Assembly (NCBI RefSeq): GCF_014648395.1
Contig: NZ_BMRA01000017.1
Location: 31,532 to 95,531 of the forward strand
Source of the DNA: Micromonospora fulviviridis
Lineage (GTDB): Bacteria > Actinomycetota > Actinomycetes > Mycobacteriales > Micromonosporaceae
DNA length: 64,000 bases
Reading direction: 5' to 3'
Made by a program: the position numbers and the translations under genes. Position 1 is the first letter of the stretch. Each line of letters starts with the position of its first letter. Shown here piece by piece: positions 24,874 to 33,485 of this stretch. The notes under the pieces were generated by a model, which was not told the DNA's origin, ran no database searches, and saw only the letters and a list, made by a program, of their open reading frames with translations.

Positions 24874-25832
24874 CCCGTCCCGCCCTCGCTCCGCAGCCGG
24901 TCCCGCTCCCGCGCGATGTCGAAATCGGCAGGCGGATACCCCAGATCCAACCCGTCGAACGTCTCCCTGAGCAGGTGCGCGACGGCCCAGTCGCGGTACC
25001 ACTTCCGGTCCGCCGGCACCACGAACCAGGGCGCGTCGTCCGGGCCGCACCGCTCGATCGCCTCGGCGTACGCGGCCTGGTATTCGTCCCAGCGTGCCCG
25101 GGTGTCCAGGTCGCTCGGGTTGTACTTCCAGTACTTCGTCGGGTCGGTGAGCCGCTCCATCAGGCGCTCGCCCTGCTCGGCGTAGGAGATGTGCAGCATG
25201 ACCTTCACCACGGTGACCGCGTTGTCGGCCAGCTCCCGCTCGAAGTCGTTGATCGACTCGTAGCGGCCCCGCCAGGTGGCCTCGTCCACCAGGCCCTCGA
25301 CCCGGGCGATCAGCACGTCCTCGTAGTGCGAGCGGTTGAAGACGCCCACGTAGCCGGGGGGCGGGAGGGCCCGGCGGATCCGCCACAGGAAGTCGTGCCG
25401 CCGCTCCTCCTCGGTGGGCGGGCCGAACGAGCGGATGTGCAGGCCGAGCGGGTTCATGGCGCCGGCCACCCGCTTGACCGTGCCGTCCTTGCCACCACAG
25501 TCCATGGCCTGGAGCACCAGCAGCACCCGGCGCGGGCGGTCGCCGTCGAGGTGGGCGCCGGCCTGGGTGGGGGCGCTGGTCGGGCTCCCCGGGCCGGCGG
25601 CGCCCTTCGCGGACGCGTACAGCATCTCCTGCTGCCGGCCGAGCTCCGCACCGAGCAGCTCGACCTGCCCCCGCGCCCACTCCTTGCGCCCCTTGCCGCG
25701 CCCGGCCGCCGCGGGCAGCCCCGGGGTCGACCGGGGATCGACCGCCGCCAGGTCCACCGCGCCCGGCCCGGCCCGCAGCAGCTCCCGCATCGACCCGCCC
25801 TCGGGCCGCACCACCTCGTCGACACCGCTCAT
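24843..25832 (-). CDS. Polyphosphate kinase 2 family protein
   Basis: A 329-residue PPK2-fold protein. The Walker A region LQAMDCGGKDGTVKRV (residues 108-123), the Walker B-like FNRSHYEDVLIARV and the lid region RKWYRDWAVAHLL are complete. PPK2 enzymes transfer phosphate between polyphosphate and AMP, ADP or GDP; the subclass is not settled by inspection. ATG 25832 is taken as the start, with Met at 25790 as an alternative. It is upstream of the pit operon on the same strand, and its end is embedded in the PHO-box repeat, which ties polyphosphate use to phosphate uptake. Confidence 0.9.
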   Translation of the reverse strand: MSGVDEVVRPEGGSMRELLRAGPGAVDLAAVDPRSTPGLPAAAGRGKGRKEWARGQVELLGAELGRQQEMLYASAKGAAGPGSPTSAPTQAGAHLDGDRPRRVLLVLQAMDCGGKDGTVKRVAGAMNPLGLHIRSFGPPTEEERRHDFLWRIRRALPPPGYVGVFNRSHYEDVLIARVEGLVDEATWRGRYESINDFERELADNAVTVVKVMLHISYAEQGERLMERLTDPTKYWKYNPSDLDTRARWDEYQAAYAEAIERCGPDDAPWFVVPADRKWYRDWAVAHLLRETFDGLDLGYPPADFDIARERDRLRSEGGTGQGERQVNER

Positions 25833-25949
25833 CCCCAGATCCTCACCCACCCCGCCCGCCACCGCCTCCCGAGCGATGTCACACCCCGGGGGCGGCGGCG
25901 CATCCAGGGGTACGGGGAGAATGGGGACTCCGGGCGGGAGGAGCACGAC

Positions 25950-26906
25950 GTGCACGAGCTGGCGGCGGAGTTCGAGGCGGAACGCGGGCACCTTCTGGCG
26001 GTGGCGCAGCGGATGCTGGGCAGCCGGAGCGAGGCCGAGGACGCGGTCCAGGAGACCTGGCTGCGGTACGCGGGCGCGCTCGCCGACCCGGCCGCCCGGG
26101 CACAGATCCGCGACCTGCGCGGCTGGCTCACCACCACCTGCTCGCGGATCTGCCTCGACGTGCTCCGCTCCGCCCGGGTACGCCGCGAGGCGTACCCCGG
26201 TCAGTGGCTGCCGGAGCCGGTGGTGAGCGCGGCGCCCACGGCGGACGGGTTCGCCCCCGACCCGGCCGAGCGGGCGGTCCGGGCCGACCAGCTCGGCACC
26301 GCCCTGCTCGTGGTGCTGGAGCGGCTCACCCCGGAGCAGCGGGTGGCGTTCGTCCTGCACGACGTCTTCGCGGTGCCGTTCGCCACGGTCGCCGACGTGC
26401 TCGGCACCACCCCGGCGGCCGCCCGGCAGCTCGCCTCCCGGGGCCGCCGCGCGGTCACCGCGCCGGACGTCCCCCGGCACACCGCCGACCTGGCCGAGCA
26501 GCACAAGGTGCTGGCCGCGTTCGTGGCGGCGGTCGAGTCCGGGGAGCTGGACCGGCTGGTCGAGGTGCTCGCCCCGGACGTGGTGGTGATCGGCGACAGC
26601 GGCGGGCACTTCCCGGCCGCCCGCCGGCCGGTGGTCGGCGCCGAACTCGCCGGCCGCTTCATCCTCGGTCTCTTCGGCCAGGCCGCCCGCTGGAACAGCC
26701 CCCTGCACGCCCGGCCGGTGCTGGTCGACGGCGCGCTGGGCTGGCAGGCGGAGACGGTGTTCCGGGACGGGCGGCCGCTGCGGATGGTCACCTCGTTCGC
26801 CGTGCACGAGGGGCGGATCACCGGCGTGTTCAACCAGCTCAACCCGGAGAAGGTGGCCCACCTGGGCGGTGTCGGGGCCGACGAGGACTGGCCGCCGCGG
26901 ATCTGA
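25950..26906 (+). CDS. ECF41-type RNA polymerase sigma factor with SnoaL-like extension (SigJ-like)
   Basis: A 318-residue protein starting at GTG 25950 after GGGAGGAG. Sigma region 2 (HLLAVAQRMLGSRSEAEDAV, RGWLTTTCSRICLD) and region 4 (LLVVLERLTPEQRVAFVLHD) are followed by an extension of about 120 residues with a SnoaL/NTF2 fold. The ECF41 linker motif WLPEP is present, and DSGGH and NPEKV stand where DGGGK and NPDKL are typical. In this group the extension regulates core binding and replaces an anti-sigma factor. The usual adjacent carboxymuconolactone-decarboxylase or oxidoreductase partner gene is absent. It converges on DUF402 with a 7-bp gap. Confidence 0.9.
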   Translation: MHELAAEFEAERGHLLAVAQRMLGSRSEAEDAVQETWLRYAGALADPAARAQIRDLRGWLTTTCSRICLDVLRSARVRREAYPGQWLPEPVVSAAPTADGFAPDPAERAVRADQLGTALLVVLERLTPEQRVAFVLHDVFAVPFATVADVLGTTPAAARQLASRGRRAVTAPDVPRHTADLAEQHKVLAAFVAAVESGELDRLVEVLAPDVVVIGDSGGHFPAARRPVVGAELAGRFILGLFGQAARWNSPLHARPVLVDGALGWQAETVFRDGRPLRMVTSFAVHEGRITGVFNQLNPEKVAHLGGVGADEDWPPRI

Positions 26907-26913
26907 GGCCGGC

Positions 26914-27420
26914 TCAGACCACCAGGGCCAGCCACTTCCGGTAGGAGGTGGCGAACGGCTCGGTGCCGTCACCGAGCGCGCCGAGCAGCCAGCGGGCCGC
27001 GGCCTCCGCCTCGGCCACCACGTCGTCGGGGTAGGCCCAGCGGGCCCGGTGCTCGGCGAACTCGTCCTCGTCGCGCAGCTCGACCCGGCCGGTCTCCCGG
27101 CGGCGCACCACGTCCAGGTCGAGGTCGACCAGGTGGACCGTCTCCTCGCCCTCCCAGCGGGCCGGGGTGGCGATGTCGCAGTAGACCTCGCTGGTGCGCG
27201 GCGGCGGGTTGAACATGCCGGTCCACCAGCCGTGCCGGGGCACCAGCAGGACGAACGGGATCTGCTCCACGGACGGCCGGCCGTGGTAGACCGATTCGGT
27301 GCCGGCCGGCACGCCGAGCCAGACACCGAGGTCGTCCTCGGCGAGCCGGCGGGCCGGGTAGTCGCGGTGGGCGCTGCCGTCGTACTTGCGGTAGATCACG
27401 CGGACCACGTCGCTCGGCAT
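26914..27420 (-). CDS. DUF402-domain protein
   Basis: A 168-residue protein starting at ATG 27420. It has a DUF402 core with VYCDIATPARWEGEETVHLVDLDLDVVRR and LRDEDEFAEHRARWAYPDDVV. In this family, acidic residues bind divalent metals and some members (Ntdp-type) hydrolyse nucleoside di- or triphosphates; others such as FomD act on nucleotidyl intermediates. The Asp/Glu cluster is intact, so phosphohydrolase activity is plausible. It is divergent from the helicase gene by 125 bp. Confidence 0.85.
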   Translation of the reverse strand: MPSDVVRVIYRKYDGSAHRDYPARRLAEDDLGVWLGVPAGTESVYHGRPSVEQIPFVLLVPRHGWWTGMFNPPPRTSEVYCDIATPARWEGEETVHLVDLDLDVVRRRETGRVELRDEDEFAEHRARWAYPDDVVAEAEAAARWLLGALGDGTEPFATSYRKWLALVV

Positions 27421-27545
27421 GATTGGCACCCTAACCGATTCCGGCCACGCGACGCGATCGGCAGGTAACCGGACGCGACCCGCCGGCCACGCCACGCGGG
27501 CGGAGCGACCCACCTGCTGTCGGCGGCGACGGGTACGGTCGCACG

Positions 27546-29687
27546 GTGACCCCGCCCCGCACCGCCACCGGCCCCGCCGTTCCCAAGAAGCGCCGGGGCG
27601 GCCGGCCCGGCGGCGGCGAGCTGCTGGCCGCCGCGGTCGGCGCGGTCCCCGGCGGCGCGGCCCGCCCCGGCCAGCAGCAGATGGCCGAGGCGATCGAGCG
27701 GAGCATCTCCTCCGGCGAGCACCTGCTCGTGCAGGCCGGCACCGGCACCGGCAAGTCGCTGGCCTACCTGGCCCCGGCGCTGACCGTGGACGGCCCCGTG
27801 GTGGTCTCCACCGCCACCCTGGCGTTGCAGTCCCAGCTGGTCGACCACGACCTGCCCCGGCTGGCCGACGCGGTCGAGCCGGTGCTCGGCCGCCGCCCCA
27901 CCTTCGCGGTGCTCAAGGGGCGGCACCACTACCTCTGCCTGGCCCGGCTCGACAACTCGGTCGAGGAGGAGCCGGAGGACACCCTCTTCGACGCCCCGCG
28001 CCCCGGCGGCGGCACCAAGTGGCTCGGCGAGGCGGGCCGGCTGGGCAAGCAGATGCAGCGGCTGCGCGACTGGGCGGAGAAGACCGCCACGGGCGACCGC
28101 GACGAGCTGGACCCGGGCGTGGACGACCAGGTGTGGCGGAGCGCCTCGATGCCGGCGCGGGAGTGCGTGGGCGCCACCCGCTGCCCGTTCGGCCAGGAGT
28201 GCTTCGCGGAGGCGTCCCGGGCCCGGGCCCGCGAGGCGGACATCGTGGTGACCAACCACAGCCTGCTCGCCGTCGACATGCTCGCCGGCCGGCACATCGT
28301 GCCGCCGCACAAGCTGCTCGTGGTGGACGAGGCGCACGAGCTGGCCGACCGGGTGTCCTCGGCGGCCCAGGCCGAGCTGGAGCCGCAACTGATCGACCGG
28401 TCCGCCCGCCGGGCCCGGCCGCTGCTCCGCCCCGACCTGGCCGAACGGCTCACCGAGGCCGGCGACGCGCTCGCCGTGGGGCTGGCCGAGGCGCCGGCCG
28501 GGCGGCTCACCGCCGGCCTGCCGCCCGCGCTGCGGGAGGCGTGCACCCTGCTCGACGCGGCCACCCGCGCCGCGCTGGAGTCGATCGGCGACATCAAGGC
28601 CGACGACCCGGACCCGGTGCGCAAGCAGCAGGCCAAGGCCGCGCTGGACGAGCTCTCCACCACCGCGCAGCGCCTGCTGGAGGAGGCCGACCACGACGTG
28701 GCCTGGGTGGAGAAGCCGGAGAACGGCAGCCGCCGGGCGCTCGTGGTGGCGCCGCTGTCGGTCGCCGGCACCCTCGCCACCCACCTCTACGACGAGCGCA
28801 CCGTGGTCGCCACCTCGGCCACCCTGGCGCTGGGCGGCCGGTTCGACACGGTGGCCCGGGCGCTGGGGCTGGACGCGCCGCCGCCCGCCCCGCCCTCGCC
28901 GGCCGCCGCCGCGCTGGCCACCGCGGCCGCCGCCGGCCGCGCCGGCACCACGCCCCCGGTGGCGAGCACCGACGGCAGCCGGGCGGCCATCGGCACGGTG
29001 CCGGCCACCGAGGGACCCGGCTGGACGTCGCTCGACGTCGGGTCGCCCTTCGACTACGCCCGGCAGGGCATCCTGTACGTCGCCGCGCACCTGCCCCGGC
29101 CCAGCGTCTCGGGGCTGCCCGAGGCGGCCGGCGAGGAGCTGCTGGCGCTGGTCGGGGCGCTCGGTGGGCGTACCCTCGGGCTCTTCTCCTCCCGGCGGGC
29201 CGCGCAGCAGGCGGCGGAGCTGCTCCGCGCGCGCACCGACCTGCCGGTGCTGCTCCAGGGCGAGGAGGCGCTGCCGCTGCTGGTCCGCCGGTTCCGCGAG
29301 GAGCGGGAGAGCTGCCTGTTCGGGGTGATGTCGCTCTGGCAGGGGGTGGACGTGCCGGGCGACTCCTGCCAGCTCGTCGTGATCGACCGGCTGCCCTTCC
29401 CCCGGCCCGACGAGCCGCTCGCCGCGGCCCGGGCGGCGGCCGTCGACGCCGGCGGCGGCTCCGGCTTCGCGGCGGTGAGCGTGCCGATCGCGGCGGTCCG
29501 GCTGGCCCAGGGGGTCGGCCGGCTCATCCGGGCCACCGGCGACCGGGGCGTGGTGGCGGTGCTCGACTCCCGGCTGGAGACCGCCCGGGGCTACGGCCCG
29601 TTCCTGCGCCGGTCGCTGCCCCCGTTCTGGTACACCACCCGCCCGGACGTGGCCCGGGGCGCGCTGGAGCGGCTCGGCAAGAGCTGA
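27546..29687 (+). CDS. DinG-like superfamily 2 ATP-dependent helicase
   Basis: A 713-residue protein starting at GTG. Walker A is LVQAGTGTGKSLAYL (Lys70), the DEAH box is LLVVDEAHELADRV and the late motif is RLAQGVGRLIRATGDRGVV. Between motifs I and II a Cys cluster (HHYLCLARL, ARECVGATRCPFGQECF) matches the Fe-S site of XPD/DinG helicases. It unwinds DNA in the 5'-3' direction in this family. Two low-complexity Ala/Pro stretches (about residues 435-465) are extra. A hairpin follows the stop and separates it from the convergent permease gene. Confidence 0.93.
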   Translation: MTPPRTATGPAVPKKRRGGRPGGGELLAAAVGAVPGGAARPGQQQMAEAIERSISSGEHLLVQAGTGTGKSLAYLAPALTVDGPVVVSTATLALQSQLVDHDLPRLADAVEPVLGRRPTFAVLKGRHHYLCLARLDNSVEEEPEDTLFDAPRPGGGTKWLGEAGRLGKQMQRLRDWAEKTATGDRDELDPGVDDQVWRSASMPARECVGATRCPFGQECFAEASRARAREADIVVTNHSLLAVDMLAGRHIVPPHKLLVVDEAHELADRVSSAAQAELEPQLIDRSARRARPLLRPDLAERLTEAGDALAVGLAEAPAGRLTAGLPPALREACTLLDAATRAALESIGDIKADDPDPVRKQQAKAALDELSTTAQRLLEEADHDVAWVEKPENGSRRALVVAPLSVAGTLATHLYDERTVVATSATLALGGRFDTVARALGLDAPPPAPPSPAAAALATAAAAGRAGTTPPVASTDGSRAAIGTVPATEGPGWTSLDVGSPFDYARQGILYVAAHLPRPSVSGLPEAAGEELLALVGALGGRTLGLFSSRRAAQQAAELLRARTDLPVLLQGEEALPLLVRRFREERESCLFGVMSLWQGVDVPGDSCQLVVIDRLPFPRPDEPLAAARAAAVDAGGGSGFAAVSVPIAAVRLAQGVGRLIRATGDRGVVAVLDSRLETARGYGPFLRRSLPPFWYTTRPDVARGALERLGKS

Positions 29688-29725
29688 CGCCCGCGCCTCC
29701 CCCCGGCGGGGGCGACGCGGGCGTC
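29686..29725. terminator. Terminator hairpin between helicase and AI-2E permease genes
   Basis: GACGCCCGCG (29686-29695) pairs with 29716-29725, and CCCCC/GGGGG inside extends the stem. It overlaps the helicase stop codon and lies 16 nt past the stop of the convergent gene. Confidence 0.7.
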
Positions 29726-29741
29726 GACGGGTCGGTCGGGG

Positions 29742-31040
29742 TCAGGGCGCCTGGGAGGCGACCACCACGGCGTCGGGCGGGGTGTCCGGCACGGTCCGGG
29801 CGGCGAGCCGGCGGACGGCGGTGTTGAGCACGGCGATCAGCGGCACCGCGACCAGCGCGCCGGCGATGCCGGCCAGCACCACGCCGGCGGCGATGCCGAT
29901 GATCACGGCGAGCGGGTGGATGGCCACCGCCCGGCCCATGATCAGCGGCTGGAGGACGTGCCCCTCGACCTGCTGCACGCCGATCACCGCGCCCAGGATG
30001 ATCAGCGCGGTCACCGGGCCGCTGTCGACCAGCGCCACCAGCACGGCCACCACGCCGGACAGGAAGGCGCCGACGATCGGGATGAACGCGCCCAGGAAGA
30101 CCAGGGCGGCCAGCGGGAACGCGAACGGGATGTCGAAGACGACCAGGAAGATGCCGATGCCCAAAGCGTCGATGAAGGCGACCAGCACGGTGGCCCGTAC
30201 GTAGGCGCCGAGCGTCGACCAGGAGGCCCGGCCGGCGTCGTCCACCTTCCAGCGGGCGTTCACCGGCAGCAGCCGGACCAGGAACCGCCAGATCTTGCTG
30301 CCGTCCCGGAGGAAGAAGAAGGTGGCGAAGAGCACCAGGACCGTGCCCGTGAGCACCTCGGCCAGGGTGGCGGCCGTGTTGAGCGCCCCGCTGGTGAACT
30401 TCTCCGTGTTGCCGTTGATCCAGCTCTGCGCCTCGTCGATGTAGCGGGTGAGCTGGCCGTCGGAGAGGTGCAGCGGGCCGGTCTTGAGCCAGTCCTGGAT
30501 CTGCCGGACGCCCTGGGACGACTTCTCGCTCAGCTCCGGCACGCCCTGGATGAACTCGTTCACCACCAGGGTCAGCGTGCCGATCACCGCGGCCAGGCCG
30601 CCGACCAGCACCACGCCGGTGGCCAGCGACCGGGGCAGGCGGGCCCGGAGCAGCCAGCCGACCGCCGGGGCGAGCAGCGCGGAGAGCAGCAGCGCGACCG
30701 CCAGCGGGATGATCACGATGCGGATCGTGCCGACGATCTTGAGCAGCGACCAGGTGACGATGCCGACCACGATGAGCCGCCAGCACCAGGCCGCGGCGAT
30801 CCGCAGCGCGTGCGGCACCTCCACGTCGTCCCGGCTGGTGGTCGTGGCGTGCATGACGGCCGGCGGCTCCGCGCCCACCACGGTCGCCGTCGGGGGTGCG
30901 GCCGGACCCGGCGAGGAGTGCGAGGCCAGGCCCGACTCCTCCGCCGACCGGTCCGGATCGGTCCGCCGGGCCCGCGCCGACTCGCGGCCGGACTCGTACG
31001 CGCGGCGGAGCCGTCCACGCATCCGCTCGAAGCGGCTCAA
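29742..31040 (-). CDS. AI-2E family (TqsA/PerM-like) transporter
   Basis: A 432-residue membrane protein. A charged N-terminal tail of about 85 residues precedes the AI-2E core, with the paired helices IVIIPLAVALLLSALLAPAVG, a long extramembrane helical hairpin, and the C-terminal GAVIGVQQVEGHVLQPLIMGRAVAIHPLAV signature (split here only by helix breaks). Members export signals or act as antiporters; the substrate is not predictable. TTG at 31040, five nt after GGGAGG, is taken as the start; ATG 31022 and GTG 31046 are alternatives. Confidence 0.85.
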   Translation of the reverse strand: MSRFERMRGRLRRAYESGRESARARRTDPDRSAEESGLASHSSPGPAAPPTATVVGAEPPAVMHATTTSRDDVEVPHALRIAAAWCWRLIVVGIVTWSLLKIVGTIRIVIIPLAVALLLSALLAPAVGWLLRARLPRSLATGVVLVGGLAAVIGTLTLVVNEFIQGVPELSEKSSQGVRQIQDWLKTGPLHLSDGQLTRYIDEAQSWINGNTEKFTSGALNTAATLAEVLTGTVLVLFATFFFLRDGSKIWRFLVRLLPVNARWKVDDAGRASWSTLGAYVRATVLVAFIDALGIGIFLVVFDIPFAFPLAALVFLGAFIPIVGAFLSGVVAVLVALVDSGPVTALIILGAVIGVQQVEGHVLQPLIMGRAVAIHPLAVIIGIAAGVVLAGIAGALVAVPLIAVLNTAVRRLAARTVPDTPPDAVVVASQAP

Positions 31041-31192
31041 GCGCACCTCCCGCAAACTGGTCCGCCCCCGAGGCAAGGGGACAGGATACGTCCGTCCGCC
31101 CCACCCTAGGGCGACTGCGCCACACATTGCCCCCCTGCCGCTCAGCCCAACCACACCGGGACCGACCACCGGGCACGAGGTAGCGTCTTCGC

Positions 31193-31540
31193 GTGACCGC
31201 CGACCAGGACCTCGACACCGGCCTACCGATCCGCCTGCTGCACGACCGCGTGCTGGTGCGCACCGAGAACGGCGAGGGGGAACGCCGCTCCACCGCCGGC
31301 ATCGTCATCCCGGCCACCGCGGCGGTCGGCAAGCGGCTGGCCTGGGCCACCGCGGTGGGCGTCGGCCCGCACGTCCGCTCCATCGTCTCCGGCGACCGGG
31401 TGCTGTTCGACCCGGACGACCGCTCGGAGGTCGAGCTGCACGGCCGGGCGTACGTCCTGCTGCGCGAGCGGGACGTGCACGCCGTGGCGGCCGAGCGGGT
31501 GGAGAACGAGCCGACCGGCTCGACCGGCCTCTACCTGTAG
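31193..31540 (+). CDS. GroES-like co-chaperonin family protein, not linked to groEL
   Basis: A 115-residue protein starting at GTG 31193. It follows the GroES fold: IRLLHDRVLVRTENGEGERR opens the barrel, STAGIVIPATAAVGK occupies the mobile-loop position, and GDRVLFDPDDRSEVELHGRAYVLLRERDVHAV closes it. It is longer at both ends than canonical GroES (about 97-103 residues), and a paralogue of GroES 10 is likely encoded elsewhere. No chaperonin gene is adjacent; groEL lies 13 kb away on the other strand. No CIRCE element was found before it. Confidence 0.82.
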   Translation: MTADQDLDTGLPIRLLHDRVLVRTENGEGERRSTAGIVIPATAAVGKRLAWATAVGVGPHVRSIVSGDRVLFDPDDRSEVELHGRAYVLLRERDVHAVAAERVENEPTGSTGLYL

Positions 31541-31619
31541 GCGCCGCCCCGTCGCGGGCGCCGTTTGCACCGCTGCCCGGCGGGAAGCCCCAGGCACGAC
31601 AGCGCCCTGGGGAGGGATC

Positions 31620-31787
31620 ATGCCGGTAGTCATCAAGAAGATACTTGCCTGGGGATTCCTCGCGTTCCTGATCTACTTCATGGCGTTCCGGCCGGACGGC
31701 GCGGCCCAGCTGTTCAAGGGGATCGGGGCGGCCCTCATGGCCATCGCCCAGGGCCTCGGCGACTTCCTCACCGGCCTGATGACCTGA
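31620..31787 (+). CDS. 55-residue small membrane protein
   Basis: A short gene with ATG 31620 preceded by GGGGAGGG (31609-31616). The product starts MPVVIKKILAWGFLAFLIYF, continues MAFRPDGAAQLFKGIGAALM, and ends with an amphipathic GLGDFLTGLMT. One strong transmembrane helix (about residues 5-23) and a second weaker hydrophobic helix are predicted. The strong ribosome site, clean codon usage and position between two genes support it. An RNA hairpin (31588-31612) covers part of the ribosome site. The family is not recognised. Confidence 0.7.
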   Translation: MPVVIKKILAWGFLAFLIYFMAFRPDGAAQLFKGIGAALMAIAQGLGDFLTGLMT

Positions 31788-31808
31788 CCCGCTCTCCTTG
31801 CCGCACGA

Positions 31809-33248
31809 TCAGGCGTGCGGCCAGGGGGCGGTGGAGCGGGCGCCGTGCCAGCCGGACGGGCCGTAGCCGGGCGGGAAGGCGGGAGGCGGCGGGGCCAGCA
31901 CCACCGGGATCGGCACCACCGGCTCGTCCGGGGCCTCGACCACCCGCTGCGACCCGTCCGGGAAGCGCAGGTGGTAGCGCTGCCCGTCCCAGACCCCGAC
32001 CGGCGCCTGCGGGTCACGGCCCACGAAGAACGCCCGGTACGCCCCGATCGCGTCCAGCAGCTCCCGTTCCTCCCGCGCCGTCCGGTCGCGCTCGGCGGGC
32101 TTGCGGTCCAGCCCCCGGCGCATCCCGTCGCGCAGCAGCGCCAGCCGGGTGGCGGCGAACTGGTAGCCGCGCATCGCCCGCACCCCGCCGTCACCGGCCA
32201 CCCGCCGGGCCCAAATCCGGGCGGCGTGCCGCCGGCCGAGGCTGCCCAGCGCCGCCACCTCGGGCGGGGTGAGCCAGCCGGCCCGGACGTAGTCGGGCAG
32301 GGTGCGCTCGGTGAGCCGCCCCTCCCAGGCACGCAGCCAGACGGCCAGCCCCACCATGCCGAAGAAGATCGGCACCATCACGCCGATGTAGCCGTAGAGC
32401 GCGATCAGCGGCTGCCCGGTGGCGGCGGCCAGCGAGGGCAGCAGGTTCCAGGTGCCGTGCAACATCATGGCCAGCAGCAGGCCGGCGATCGGAGCCAGGA
32501 AGCGCACCCGCCGGTCGGCGGCACGCGCGGCGACCCCCAGGCCCACACCGGTCATCGAGGTGAACAGCGGGTGGGCGAACCCGAAGAGCAGGATCCGCAC
32601 GATGAAGATGGCGATGACCTGGCGCGCGCCGGTGGCCGGCCCGTACTCCTCGACGCCGGTGCGGTAGCCGTACCCGCCCAGGTAGAGGATGTTCTCCACC
32701 ATGGCGAAGCCGACCGCGGAGAGACCGCAGTAGACCAGGCCGTCGGTGACCCCGGAGAACTCCCGGCGGCGGAAGATCAGCAGCAGCAGCGGGCCGGCCG
32801 CCTTGGTCAGTTCCTCGATGAACGGGGCGACCAGCACGGCGGTCAGTGCCGCCGGCAGTCCCCAGTCCTTGAACAGCCGGGCCCCGGTCTCGTTGACCAG
32901 CAGCGAGATGGCGGTGGAGACGAACGCGCCCCAGGCGAAGCAGAAGATCAGGTACTTCAGCGGCTCGGGCTCGTAGCGGTCGAGCCAGAGGAAGCAGGAG
33001 ACCAGCACCGGCACCGGCAGGATCGCCGCGATCACGCCGACCAGCAGCGCCTCCGCGCCGAGGCTCTCACCCAGGGTGAAGACCATGAAGAGCGCGCCTG
33101 CGGCGATGAGCAGCACCACCCCGGCCAGCGCCAGGAACCGCCGCCAGCCGAGCCGACGCAGCGGCATCCGGGGGGCCGGCGACCCCGGCGGGACGGCGGG
33201 CGCGGTCGGCGGCGGCGGCAGGGCTCCGCCGGGCGGGGTGACGGCCAT
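31809..33248 (-). CDS. PrsW-family intramembrane metalloprotease
   Basis: A 479-residue protein. A Pro-rich N terminus and eight or so helices carry the PrsW motifs: APFIEELTKAAGPLLLL (EExxK), SAVGFAMVENILYLGG, FAHPLFTSMTG and MMLHGTWNLLPSL. These supply the conserved Glu and His residues of the glutamic/CAAX-like fold. A soluble C-terminal region of about 170 residues with charged helices (ERDRTAREERELLDAIGAYR) and a Pro-rich tail is cytoplasmic. PrsW cleaves anti-sigma factors in Bacillus; targets here are unknown. Confidence 0.9.
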   Translation of the reverse strand: MAVTPPGGALPPPPTAPAVPPGSPAPRMPLRRLGWRRFLALAGVVLLIAAGALFMVFTLGESLGAEALLVGVIAAILPVPVLVSCFLWLDRYEPEPLKYLIFCFAWGAFVSTAISLLVNETGARLFKDWGLPAALTAVLVAPFIEELTKAAGPLLLLIFRRREFSGVTDGLVYCGLSAVGFAMVENILYLGGYGYRTGVEEYGPATGARQVIAIFIVRILLFGFAHPLFTSMTGVGLGVAARAADRRVRFLAPIAGLLLAMMLHGTWNLLPSLAAATGQPLIALYGYIGVMVPIFFGMVGLAVWLRAWEGRLTERTLPDYVRAGWLTPPEVAALGSLGRRHAARIWARRVAGDGGVRAMRGYQFAATRLALLRDGMRRGLDRKPAERDRTAREERELLDAIGAYRAFFVGRDPQAPVGVWDGQRYHLRFPDGSQRVVEAPDEPVVPIPVVLAPPPPAFPPGYGPSGWHGARSTAPWPHA

Positions 33249-33313
33249 GCGGTCAGCGTAGTCACCCGCGACCCACTGGTCCGGCCGCATCGCGGCCGCT
33301 ATGCTGCCGGACA

Positions 33314-33423
33314 GGTCACGAGTGCCAGCGTCAAGCCCCGGCTTGCTGGCCGGCAACCCTCGTCGAGTTCGCGGTGGGGTGCCCCGGGTGATGACCGGGC
33401 CCAGCCCGAACCGCGTGCTGGGC
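33314..33423 (+). promoter_or_regulatory. SAM-IV riboswitch
   Basis: The region has the SAM-I/IV core: P1 GGTCA (33314) closes with GATGACC ending at 33396, and the binding core GTGCCAGCGTCAAGCCCCGG, GCTTGCTGGCCGGCAACCCTC and GGTGGGGTGCC is present. As in SAM-IV, a hairpin follows P1 (GCCCAGC 33399-33405 with GCTGGGC 33417-33423). Its loop ACCGCG (33410-33415) can form a pseudoknot with CGCGGT (33370-33375). The cysteine-desulfurase-like gene starts 62 nt later. A C/G-rich inverted repeat (about 33455-33480) covers its GGGAGG site, suggesting translational control. Confidence 0.9.
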
Positions 33424-33485
33424 AAGCGCGGACCCCGTCCCGGTGCCCACCCACCCGGGGTCCCCTGGACCCGGGAGGCTCCGGC

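Noticed and set aside
25833..27326. Upstream extension of the PPK2 frame to 827 codons
   Set aside because: The extension is antisense to the sigma factor and DUF402 region, and PPK2 homology starts only near 25832.
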